DNA from: Symbiodinium natans
Taxonomy: Eukaryota; Sar; Dinophyceae; Suessiales; Symbiodiniaceae
Direction: 5' to 3'
Assembly (NCBI GenBank): GCA_905221605.1
Contig: CAJNDS010000569.1
Span: 344,514-408,513 of the forward strand
DNA: 64,000 nt
The position numbers and the translations under genes are program-made. Shown piece by piece: positions 34,301-45,159 of the stretch. The stretch's first letter is position 1, and each line of letters opens with the position of its first letter. The notes below the pieces were generated by a model. The model was not told where the DNA came from and made no database searches. It saw only the letters and a list, made by a program, of their open reading frames with translations.

Positions 34301-37300
34301 CACTGCGCTCTTCACCTCAAGTGTCGAAGGAGGTTCCGGCAACTGACGTGATACAACAAGACGCTGCTGGCTAGGTCTCCAGCCAGACCTGTGTCGATGA
34401 CATGCACGACCCCGTCGATCGTCAAGCCGGCCTCACACACCCGACTGTTCAGAGGTAGCCCTGTGGCCGCGAACGGGAACTTGAAAAGGGAACTTACTGT
34501 ACTATGTCACAATAGAGAGTTCTTACCGAAGAGCTCTGAAGGACTCGTCACGGCCTAAGCCCGACCTGAAGCACCCCCTAAGCCTGAGACCTGAAACCCT
34601 AAACCCATTTTTGCCGTGCTTTCAGCCCTGGCCTCGGCCACGTTCGTGGCAAAGATCACCTCACACCGTCTTTGTGCCAGGTCTCAACACACAGGTGGTC
34701 CCCCGGTGCGTGCCATCGAGAAACCAGTACCATTCCACTGTTCTGGGACGCGACAATGTATGTTACGTACGTGTGAAACACCTTTCGCGTGTACAGTCCG
34801 CCTGCAGTGCTCACTTCTAGCGAGCCATACCACCAAGTGTCATACCACCAATTACAGAGATCCAAGGTTTTTGGTCTGGAACACTTAGCCCTACACTCTC
34901 AATCTCTCGCAGGGACTGCACGGCACTGGCTCAACGATACAAGTCGGCAAAGCCGGGCGGACGGTCACAATTCATTCCAAGATATACACGCACAAGAGGC
35001 TATCCTGGCTTAGGGTTTGCCGGCTTGCCAGGCTAGAACCCCTGTTTTCATGGGCACCCAGCCTTGCGCCGACCTTCTGGGGCTGGGCGGAAGACCTCCT
35101 TCACGTCATCTGCAGGCAGCCTGTAGGCTTGGGCGGCTTGGGTGGTGTGGCCGAAGCTTCAGAGGGTGCCTTTGGGTCTGGGTGACTACAGTCATTGAAT
35201 CATTGGCAACCCTTCGCCGCCATTGGCAACCCTACAAGCGTCTAACAACAGACCTGCTCATAAAGCGCTGCGGTCCCTGCAACCGACGCTTGCGGTTCCC
35301 CTGCCTTCCGTGGAATGGCAGCGCCACGGTTGTGGCCGCAAACCGCTCCATCTGATCGGCTTCAGGTTCTTGGGATTCAGGCCAGGTAGTAAGAATGAAA
35401 TTCTTGGCCACCACTCTGTAGGGCAATCTGCAGCAGTTTCAAGGTGGTAGCGGCTGTTCTGTGTATGAAGTACAGCACTTAAACTCAGCAACTGCATACT
35501 TCGTTCCTGGTGGCATGCGCTGCCGACGTTCTCCGTCGCGAGAGGTGTCCACCACGCATGGCCCACCCCACCCCCCCTCCCCGCCCCCACGAGGCCCAGG
35601 CCCCGGCAAAGCGTTCCAATCCATACGCCACATCGTCAGGGGATGGGAGGAAGATCAGAATGTCTCCGCTGCTCGCCTGGCTTCAAGAATCTAAAACATA
35701 TGAGTTGCAGGGTCCAGGTGTGGTACAAAGCGTAGGTGCAGGACAGGGGGCTGGCGCAAGGACTTCGAAACACATATTTAAGCAGCGTGAAAGATGCGAC
35801 TTGTTGTTGCTTCCTGACGCCTCGTCATCGAGAAGCTTCTGGAGCTTGGCAATGACAGCCTGCACCTGGAATGATATCATCCAGATGTTGATTTTGGTAT
35901 GTTGCCTTCTTCATATTCTCCTTACTACTCGTGCGGTATTGTGATATTACCTCAGCTCTCTTCGCAACAAGGCATTTTTAGAATCCGCTTCCTGTGGCCG
36001 GAGATGGCTGAAATGGTTGGGACAAGTCGGCGAACTTTAGCGACGGAGCGTTCCAAGCGCGAATACGACGTGGTCAGAAGTCCGTCGTGAGACGCCCGAG
36101 CCAGGCATACAGCCTGCCTAAATCATACAGAGAGCCCGTTGAACACCATTTGTCAAAACTACACCCTGCCCCTCTGTTGACACCGAACTCCGTGTCCTCC
36201 ATGAGCCAGGGCACAGGCTTTCGCATGTCAAGGCTTCGCCTCTCAAACCGGTGTGTGACCGGGTACATCGCTCCTGGCCAGGGGATATGGGTACCAGAGG
36301 CGATGAATTGCTATTTCTGGAGGAGTAAGAGAATATGCTGCATACAGTCTTTCTGACTGGCTCTTTTGCAGGCGTCACGCGAGGTTGAGATACAACAACG
36401 GAGCAGGCCTGGAATCCGCACCACCGCATCACTGCTCGTGATGCCGAAATGCCTCATGAATACCTGAGCCAGCCCTGTTTGCGACTACGCAGGCGGATGC
36501 TTGCACCAGGCTGTCTGGTTGTGCTTCGTGAGGTTCGAAACTCACAGTCAACTTGCAAAGTTCAACACTCAACCATCAACCAAATGTCACCATCTCACCT
36601 CTCGCAAGCTTATGGAAGTGCCCCCCAAAAATAGGTCATAGCTTGGGGACTTTCACCCGGCAGGGCTCCCGAGCCGAGCTGCCTCGGGTTCGATCGTTGC
36701 CGAAGCAACGATCACCCGGAAATCCGTGCGGGCACGGCAAACCTGAGCTCCAGACTTGGAGATTGAATGAAGGTACTCGACGGGGTTGGGGCGGGGGGTT
36801 GCGCGCCCACCATCGGCAAAACCGGGTAATGAGAGGTCCCCCTGCCCCTGCGGCATCGCACACTGAAAACAGGGTACTGTTGATCCACGACATTCCACTC
36901 CACCTGGCCCCGGCACCGCCTTGAGCTTACCCAAGATCAAGTCGGTGTGGATGCTGCGCTCGTGCGCCTGGGCTTTTGGCATCCTTGGGTCTTCTCCACA
37001 GTAAATGTATACGATAACGACAGAAATTTTATATATACACTCACACATATATATATATATATACATAATTACATCACATACATATAAGGTAGACATGCAG
37101 TTGCACAAATCAGGCTCCGAAGGTAAGACAAGCCAGCTTCTATGCAAGATACGGCTTCGGAGGGGAGGAGGGCTTGGTCCAGAAACGTCAAGTTGAACAC
37201 CACATCAGCTGATCCCTAAACTCATTGTCGAAAACTTCGGGCGCCTGCACCTGACCAGACACGATACCTACGACACCCAAATCCGAAACCGTGTGCCTCA

Positions 37301-39466
37301 TCCACGACAACGCAGCCGTACTCCAACAGCATGGCGTCCTTCAAGCGTCCATGAAGGCGCAGAGACGGTGCGTGACACTTTTGGAAGGGAACCACCGGCG
37401 TAAATGGTTTCCATCGGAAGCCCTTAAAGCCCTCCAATCAAGTCGGCACCCTCAGAGTGCGTAATCAACTCCCTTCTGGGAGCATCTCCACAAAGCTCCC
37501 CAGAAGGACCGAGAGAGCCCCTAGGCCGCAGGCCCCTACATAATGTCTTGCTGTCGGCTGCAAGACCTGCGCTCCTTGGCCAGCAGGGCCAGCAGACACC
37601 GCTCCGAGGTGTACACCATGCCTTTCGTCTTGCTTCCGGGAGCTTAGGTCGGACGGCTTGTGGCGTGGATGGGGTGGCTGTGGGGTGGAAGAAAACGGGC
37701 AATTTCAGCCTCGTGAAAATCTTTGTCATTTTGCAGAAGCTATGCATCGAGCCTGAAGGCAGGCAACAGTACAGATGTCGCGCGAGTTCTAGTCTGTCGC
37801 TTGGTAGGCGTGGTTTCGGATCCTGTCCAGAGCCTGGTTGATTTGGAGATTGCCGATGTTCCTATCAGAACTCGATCCTCAAGCTACCAAACTGGGAACC
37901 GCAAATGGCACCCAAGATAGCCAAAGGCTCGGACCTCTCCCTCAACCGCTCGACCTGATGCTCCCCAACCTGAGGCCACGATGAAGCCCTGGCCATGCCA
38001 AAATGTCAGAACCACTGAAAACGCTGAGGACAACACTGACAACACTGACAACACGCCCAAGCAAAGAGTGTACCACGGCCGCGGTGCGCGTCTGTCGGCT
38101 GACGGCACGCTGCCCACCCACGTGGAGTCCGACCTCCTCCCCCAGGTTGCAGCCCCACTCCTGCACTTCGAGGGCTTTACAGTCGGGACAATAAACTTGT
38201 TCAAAGAAGTTGAAGTTGCAGGAGGCCCGCAATCCAGGTTCCCGCAGACCTCTCTCACCCCCAGCTAATGTTGAGGAGTTCTACATCTGCTCCTTGGCTG
38301 CGAACTTCGCAAGCTCCACCGCAGCCACCTTCCAACAGGCTCAGGGTCAGGGTCGAGGCTTCAGTCGGTGAGGGAAAGAATTGGTGGTGCAGAGTAAGGG
38401 GCAAATCAGTCGGCTAGAATTACCAAAGGCGCAATGTCCGTCGGCACAAGTTGAAACTGCTCCAAGCCTTCCGCGGCTGGGTGCAAGCGATCCTGCGGCA
38501 TGTTGACCGTTAGTCTCAGCCCGAGATATCGCGAAGCACGAATATGTCGAAACTATTGGGCACATTCAACGCTATTCTGAGGTAACGCAGCAAGAGTGCA
38601 TGCACCAACCTCAAAGCATTTGCCCCCAAACGCCCCTAGACATAAAACCCCCTGGCTGTTGAAGTTTCAGGGACAAACGCCAGCGCCTCAGTCGTTGGTT
38701 CACGATGCCTGCCTCCCAGGTCATGAGTCATGTGCTGTCGAGTCTTGCACGGTCCTCCAACCCTCTCTGATGCCCAATGCTGACATGGCGATTGTGGTAG
38801 AAAGCCCCCCAGTTGCAACAACACGTGGGCTCCAGACCCTCCGGTCATGCTCAGACCCCCCGCCCCATCCCCCCCCCCCCAATTCCCGGTTCCTTGATGG
38901 CTTCAAAGATTAGAGCAGGCAGGCTATCTTCAACACACACTCCACCTCTGCAAGGAAGGGCAGCATCTGCGTGCTCTTGCCGCTGCCCGTCTCACCGATG
39001 AGGATCGTAACCTGGTTTGGAAGGGCGTGCACTCAGTGTGCTCTTCCTTGATCTTCCTTGCGTCAGCACTGTATAGGATCTACGCTTGAACTCCTTAACG
39101 AAACCCAGGCCATGAGCCCCACCACTTACCAGTAACGCCAGCGCACCGGGTGTTCCTTCACTGCCGCCAGCAAGGCGCTTCGGTGGCCATACGCCGGCAA
39201 CCTTGGCAATCTTGGCACAAACTGGGACAAACTCCTGAGACCAACGCGAACCTGCTGGGAGGACTGCAGACGGCATTCCCACTCCTTTCCAAGCGACCCA
39301 CGGGACGGACATTGCGTCCCCACACAAGGACCACAAGCCACTCAACCTTGCACCCAACCCTTGAGACTTTGAAGGTGCAGGCCGGGGCTTGCGACTGCGT
39401 TCGGGAGACCGTGCGCGGAAGCGAGCTGTCTCGCGCTCAAGCTGCCGGTGAAGCCGCCAAGCCTGC
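31390..39466 (-). CDS. DEAH-box RNA helicase (Prp/DHX type), many small exons
   Basis: Helicase motifs occur in order on the minus strand: 'RLPAYGHRSALLAAVKEHP' (39201-39147); motif I 'VTILIGETGSGKSTQM' (39011-38946); 'IACTQPRK' (38492-38468) and 'VAAVELAKFAAK' (38328-38293), motif Ia; 'LGEEVGLHVGGQ' (38160 on); motif II 'EYGCVVVDE|AHERSIHTD' (37338-37297, 36967-36917); motif III 'VIVASATIEPEA' (36742-36657); 'PGAMYPVTHRF' (near 36270); 'GDILIFLPSPDDV' (35676 on); 'LTIDGVVHVIDTG' (34479-34389); motif VI 'QRSGRVGRTAPG' (33884 on). HA2 exons follow: 33470-33423, 32459-32371 ('LDDATRDLQQLGFL'), 32283 on ('GKLTVIGEKCSRLG'), 31906 on ('RLAKMIFAASEL') and 31428-31390. Most junctions keep phase. These enzymes remodel RNA or RNPs in splicing, ribosome assembly or turnover. 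A basic Arg/Ser/Pro exon (39466-39359) may be the N-terminal region. Subfamily is undecided. Confidence 0.9.
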
Positions 39467-40131
39467 CTGACGTTTGCAACCTCGGGTCAGAACTCCTGGG
39501 ACACGTTGGTACTGTCATTGAAAGCGCTAGTCGCCTCATCTCAATTAAGGCTGTGGGGATGCGTTCGGGCGCAAGTTGTAAGCGGTGCATTCCTTGACCT
39601 TCATGCGTCCGAGGCTCAGTCACAATGGACTTCAACAAATCGCGAGTTGCCCGGGTGTACCTTGGTCGGCGCATCGCGGCCTTAAGCGATGCCTGTCCTT
39701 TTCAAGGCTTAGGTGGTTGCGTAGCCACGCAGCTGAAAAGAAAATAAATGGGACAGGCAGAGCAACCGCCTCTCCAACTGAGGTCCACAGCCACAACCAC
39801 AAGGCTGACGGGGCAGCCTTTCCGGCCGTGCGTAAAAAAAAAAACATGGCAGCCCCCACCCAAACTGAAAGTCAGCAAGTGCTTTGAACCCTCCTTCCCC
39901 CCAAGCCGAAACCCAAAAGGCCCTAAGCTGAACACACCGACACTGAAGCTTCGTTGCTCTCGAGCTTGCTGTGCCAGCGGAGTCGGCTCCGAAACTGCCA
40001 CGCCTGGAACAAGAATCAAGGATTCAACGAAGCACGACGGGATTGCAGAGTGCAGGGTGCAGGAGTTAGAGGGTGAGTTTCAGGTTTACGTGCCGGACCA
40101 CACAATGCTACATGGACTCACAGCTCACGCT

Positions 40132-40500
40132 TACCTGTGTCGGCCCGGCGGTGCCAAGCCGCTCCCCCCACAAAACCGTGCACGGTGGCGTCCAGCTCCA
40201 TTGAAGTCACGTTCTTGCGACATTGCAGACACCGCGTTTGGTCAGGCATCAGCCGCCATTGCTCGAAGACAAAGTGCATCCCTTACCCCGAAGCCCAAAG
40301 CCCTCTTTGCGCCTTTGCGCACCCAAGATGGGAGATCCAGTCGCCCACTCCCTCCACACACCCGACATGTTGGGGACCTTTAAACTGCTCTCTGAAAGCT
40401 TCCGGCCGGGGTGCTGCTCTGGTCCGCCACAGCCGCGGCGGCTGTCTGGCGGAGCCGGGTCTCCAAGCTCTCAATCTCATCCTGGCACCGCGGCTCTGTA
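40132..40500 (-). CDS. Two exons, coiled coil then C-x2-C segment, unknown
   Basis: About 40495-40410 reads 'CQDEIESLETRLRQTAAAAV', a coiled-coil-like stretch. 40283-40132 reads 'FEQWRLMPDQTRCLQCRKNV' and 'LDATVHGFVGGAAWHRRADT' and ends ACAG|GTAAGC, a strong donor. They lie just upstream of the helicase exons on the same strand and could be its N-terminal extension or a separate gene. No domain recognised. Confidence 0.5.
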
Positions 40501-40599
40501 GAGTCGGACACTTTGGGCCACAAGGGCTTTTTGATCTTTTTGGGTGAATATGTTCCAACGCCACTTTGGGGCAGCATTCAACGAATGCTCATATAGAGC

Positions 40600-42770
40600 T
40601 GTGCTTGGGGATCATCGCACGTTAGCAGCTCTCAAAACCAACACGAAAAGAAGCCCTGAGCCCTTACTCACCCACACCTTGTACTGGCAGCTTAGGTATG
40701 TTCTTGCTACTCCAGGCATTCGGGAGCGAACGGTGAGGATCAGGCGGGGGGGGGAGGGGCGTTTGCGCTATCCCGCCCAGTAATCGGCCGTACCTCCCCA
40801 ACTCTTGCTTCTGCTACTCCCCCCCCCCCACGAAAGAGCTAGCCGCAGTGCCCGCCCGAGCGTTAACATGACAGATGAAGGTGGTGCTTCTTCTGTGCCC
40901 TTTGGGGTGTCCTGGTGCTGGGTCTTGGCTTCGTGGCTGCACCGCAGCCAGTCAAGAACCTCGACGCAGCTGTGTCATTTGATGAGGTCCGACCTTCTTA
41001 TTAACCGGCCTTCCCAGGCTTCGTCGGAGTTGCACACTCGTTTTCGGAGATACAAATGGGACGCACGCTCGCAGATTGCGACTTTCAGGGCCTGCGTCTG
41101 CAACTGACCGTCGCGAGAGATTGCTGAACCTCGCGCGGCCTGCCACTTGGAATTTCACAAAGGGCCAAAAAAGCTGTGTACGGTTCGGCCTTTGGGAAGG
41201 CGGGGTTCCAGCCGAAGAGTTTGGGGTCGATACATGTTCTTACGGGAACACCTCATCTGCACCAGGCACCCTTCAGGAGAACACCATTAGTTCCATCACG
41301 ACGTTCGACCCTCCACACCGCACTCCCGTAACATCCGAATCCCTGTGCAAAAACACTCCCGTCTCGGCCTGGAACCGTGCTCCGCAGTCGCGGATACTAA
41401 AGCTGCCCTCCTGGCACCAAGTTCCACTGTGCACAGTCCCCAGCGTTTTGCAGGGGATAGGGGTGCTGGTACAAGGGTGCGGTGCAAGATGAAAAGGCCT
41501 GCAATTCAGCCAAGCCCGCTGTTGAAATCCCCCGCCCATCAACCCTCACAGGTCTCTGTGCAAGCATGTGGCCGACGGCTGCGCACGTCGTCCCCCATGG
41601 GTTCTGACGGCATGGCGCGCATCCATCCTGGCCATTGACGTTGGGCTAATTGACCAGAATAAGGTTCACAAAAAGCCAGCTTAAAGAACTGGTCTCATCT
41701 ACAGAACGGCAGGTCTCAGAAACGCCGTGAATGGCAATATACCGATGACTGGCAAGTCCAGCAAGTCTTGAAGATTCTTGAAGCCTGCGCTCGCTGGAGC
41801 CGGCTCCAGCGCCCGCTTGAGGGCGATTCTCCATTGGAGAAGCCATGTTTTGTTTGATCCCGTAGCCTGCGGAACGCCTGCAGAACTGCCCTATCGGAGA
41901 ACCCAGGGATCTGCGGGTGAGCATGAGAAATTCACACCATAGAATCCTGAAGCTCAAATCCGAAGAAAGTCTGCGCAAGGGGTCCTGCTACGTCGTGCTA
42001 ATCATGTCCTGGCGTTCACGCCCTTTCCTTGCATGTGTTTGCACGTGCCTGTTGCACGCAGCTGTTTGACACCGCTTGGCTGAAAACCCCTAGCCCAAAA
42101 GGACACTTGGGCGGTTCGGCTCTGTAGGGCTTCTAGGGTGCAGGGCCTGGGGCATAGTTTGGGCGCCAGACATGTGTTGTGGTCTCCAGGACCAGACCAC
42201 GCAATAGACCACCCGCTAATTATCTAACAGCATTTTCCGGCCGAACCTAAACTCAGAATTTGGGAGGGGGTTGCCAGTACTGGGGCGAAGCGATGAGGAG
42301 CTGACTGGGCCACTGGATGCTTCGCACGTGCATCTTTTCTGTGCTGCCACTGCCACTCATACTGGAAGTCGAAGTTGGGCAGAGTGGCTTTCCGCGTTTA
42401 GACCTTTGCAACGAAAACGTCAAGCATCAGCCTGGCGGTCAATGTCGGCTCGATTGGTCCACGCAGATATGACAGGGACGTACATTGATGAACGCCTTGT
42501 CGGTGGCGGGTCTCGCATAGCGGGGAAACCCCCACGAGCTGCATCCAGAGGTGTGGATCAACTGCTCCTCGCTTCATATTTGTTGACTCTGCGGAAATCA
42601 CACCAGATGGCAGTGCCCCCGGGTCATCCAGGCTGTACCAACATGTTGACGTCACACCAAGAACAAGCGGTCGACGACGCCTAGGGCTACATCGGAGTTC
42701 TTGCAGCTGGCGATTCACCTTGTCAACGGCGTGATCTGAATTGCTCACCTACTGGTTGGGGTTGAAGTTG
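40600..42770. other. No supported gene
   Basis: One possible exon at about 41860-41740 on the minus strand ('MASPMENRPQAGAGAGSSER'). Another lies at 42740-42640 ('DHAVDKVNRQLQELRCSPRR'). Poly-G and poly-C runs sit near 40745 and 40822. Otherwise nothing recognisable. Confidence 0.4.
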
Positions 42771-42778
42771 AAGGGTGC

Positions 42779-43288
42779 CTATTGTGGTGTTGATGGTGTA
42801 AGCACAGCAGCAATCTTCTCGGCAATCTCCTCGTCGCTCTTGCTTCTGCACTTGATGTGCACGAGAGTCGCGGGTAGTGCAAGCTCTACAAGATCCTGGG
42901 CATCCGTGCCATTTGGTTGCGGCTTCTCGTCTTCCATCATTAACGGAAGAATCTGAACTCTGTTTGCGTGAGCAAAGTGCAGCTCTGTGTACGTGGAGTA
43001 CGCACCTGTGTCCTCGCCGTAGGTTTGAGTGCACACAGCCACCAGGACGCCACGATCTTTCTTGATTTCGTGCAGATACTTCATGACCAACTTTGAGAAG
43101 TCCTGCCCACCTGCAGCCTGGACCCAACGTACATTGTAATTCCACCCTGCCAAGATTTCGTACACACGTCTGGCTCGTTGCTGGGCTGGGCCGTCATCGA
43201 ATCGCAAGCTGAAGAACGCGGGCCGTGATCTTGAACCATCCGGCCTGGCCACGATCGCCTGACGCTGGGAGAGACTCTCCGCTTTCAA
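42779..43288 (-). CDS. TIR-like domain protein, C-terminal exon
   Basis: The minus strand is open for about 170 codons to a TAG at 42781-42779. It reads 'RPAFFSLRFDDGPAQQRARR', then 'WNYNVRWVQAAGGQDFSKLV', 'GVLVAVCTQTYG' and 'YSTYTELHFAHANRVQILPL'. This is the order of a divergent dinoflagellate-type TIR domain: strand A, helix, BB-loop region, strand, then 'S-x-x-x-E-L' before a hydrophobic strand. The glutamate in 'TYTELH' fits the position of the catalytic Glu in NAD-cleaving TIR domains, but that is inference. The frame has a stop just upstream (near 43297) and no ATG, so an upstream exon is needed. A CCTTTGAA triplicate marks that boundary. Confidence 0.68.
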   Translation of the reverse strand: MKAESLSQRQAIVARPDGSRSRPAFFSLRFDDGPAQQRARRVYEILAGWNYNVRWVQAAGGQDFSKLVMKYLHEIKKDRGVLVAVCTQTYGEDTGAYSTYTELHFAHANRVQILPLMMEDEKPQPNGTDAQDLVELALPATLVHIKCRSKSDEEIAEKIAAVLTPSTPQ

Positions 43289-43299
43289 AGGTTCAAAGG

Positions 43300-45155
43300 T
43301 TCAAAGGTGCGCCGCCAGATGGGTCTACGCAGGGAAAGGAACTGTGAGACACAAGGAGAAGAAGAGGGTTTGTGGGGGAGCCACGAGACGATAAGCGGAA
43401 CGAGAACAAGAATGGAACGAAACACGTCGGCAGGCAGCTCCAAGGCTAAGCCGGGCTGCGACGTGATGCTCCAAGACGGCGCTGAAGCAAAAGAACGGCA
43501 AAGGTCCGGGGATGCAAAGGTTGCTGGCGCCAGCACAGTAGTTAACTCTCCTGCTGCCGCTACAGGCATTTTCCAGTATCGAGCTGCGGTTTTGGCCGAC
43601 ATGAGTTTGTGCAAGAGACCTGAAAAACATCATTTGGCCTCTGCCCAGCAAGAGCCGTGAAGTTTTGGTCAGGGAAGGAAGAGGGAGGGAGGGAGGGTTC
43701 TCCGAGGTCTGGAAGTCATCCGGCCTGACTCTGGGACCCTGGGCTCTTGGAGCAAGAAGTTCCAAACTTTCTTCGATCGTTTAGCCCGAGGCCAGGTCAA
43801 GAAAGACTGCAACCGAACTCAGACAAGGTGAGACATGTTCGACCCCGCAAGAACATGTGCGAAGACCGATGCGGGTGCTCACCACGCACAGCAAGGGGGG
43901 TCCTCGAAACTTTACGTCCAACAGGCGCCTGAAAGCTTGACGTTTCCAGAACAACCTGCCCAAGTAACACCCGCCTCCCCCCTCCCCCCCTCCCCGATGC
44001 CTGGCCTTGTACTGGCCCACGAAAGCCTAGGCACAGCAGTCCCTTCTGGTGTTGATCTACTGGGGGCTTTGAACTTCAGCTGGTACCAAAGGTTCTGTTT
44101 ACAGTCCTAGAAGTACCCGCACGGACAGCTCTTCCCGAATTCTCAACGGGTTCCTCACTGAACATGTATTCTCTCAGCATCAACAACGTCCCTTCCCGGG
44201 AGCCCTGCGCGGATGGTGAGGGTGCGTGCTCGGCACTTGCGACGCTTGTCCTTGTGCTTCTGAGCCTTGTTTTCTCGGGGAGAGGAGCTCCCAAGCAGAC
44301 CCCACATGGGACAAAGCGGTTTGAAATTTGAAGGCTGTGGAGGGCTTCTGGCACAGACCAGCGGCGCTCTCCATCAGCTCGCGTGTCGAGCGCGGCGCGT
44401 CCCCCAACCCACCTCGGCAAGGTGAAAGCTGAAGGTGCAGTTTCCTTCAAGGCTTCGACCCCCCTGGGAACCCCCTGCCTTCGAGCACACGCGGCTCGGA
44501 GCTGCTGGCGGGGGATCCAGAACCCTCGCTGCTCTCACACACCTGCGCTCTGCACCAGGACACGACCAACTTAACAAGACAAAATCAGAATCCCCACCTC
44601 GACTTGGCACGGCACAGTGGCACGGATGTACCTTGGTGCCAACTGCTGCGGGCTTCGATGCCTCTTCTATCCTCCTATGAGAGTCCGTGCATGCCTCAGA
44701 CATGTCCTAAATTGCCCAACGCAAAAGGCAATCTTGCCTTGCTTGCGGTCCCAACTGCACTTGCTTTGCTTCAGCAGGTACATCGTACGGCACATCCTGC
44801 AAACCTGGGCTGGGTCGTAAGAAGGATGGCCCCTCGATTCCTGGGACGTTTAAGAGCGCGCAGCATACAGGATAAGATGGATCCTGCTGGGACTGAGGGA
44901 TCCATTTCACCGTCGTGGCTTCATGACATGGGGTGGGCACGCCAACTAAGTTCAAATATCGAATGCATGGCACGACAGTGCGCAGGATTCGAGCTTGGGC
45001 AGAGGAGCTGGGCCCCCTACGCCTCATCTCTCTTTATGCAAGCAGCATCAAGCAGCAACACGCAGCAACTTGCAAGATCCAAGGTCTGGAACAACGATCA
45101 TCAAAATTCGAAAGCAAAGGCACTCTGCCTGCCGGGCAGCGCAACGCGCGTCGAA
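43300..45155. other. No supported gene between TIR and kinase-ZU5 exons
   Basis: The minus strand near 43530-43340 has a hydrophobic run ('FRSILVLVPLIVSWLPH') that could be a membrane segment upstream of the TIR exon. Other frames are unconvincing. If TIR and ZU5 parts are one gene, this would be intron. Confidence 0.35.
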
Positions 45156-45159
45156 TGAC

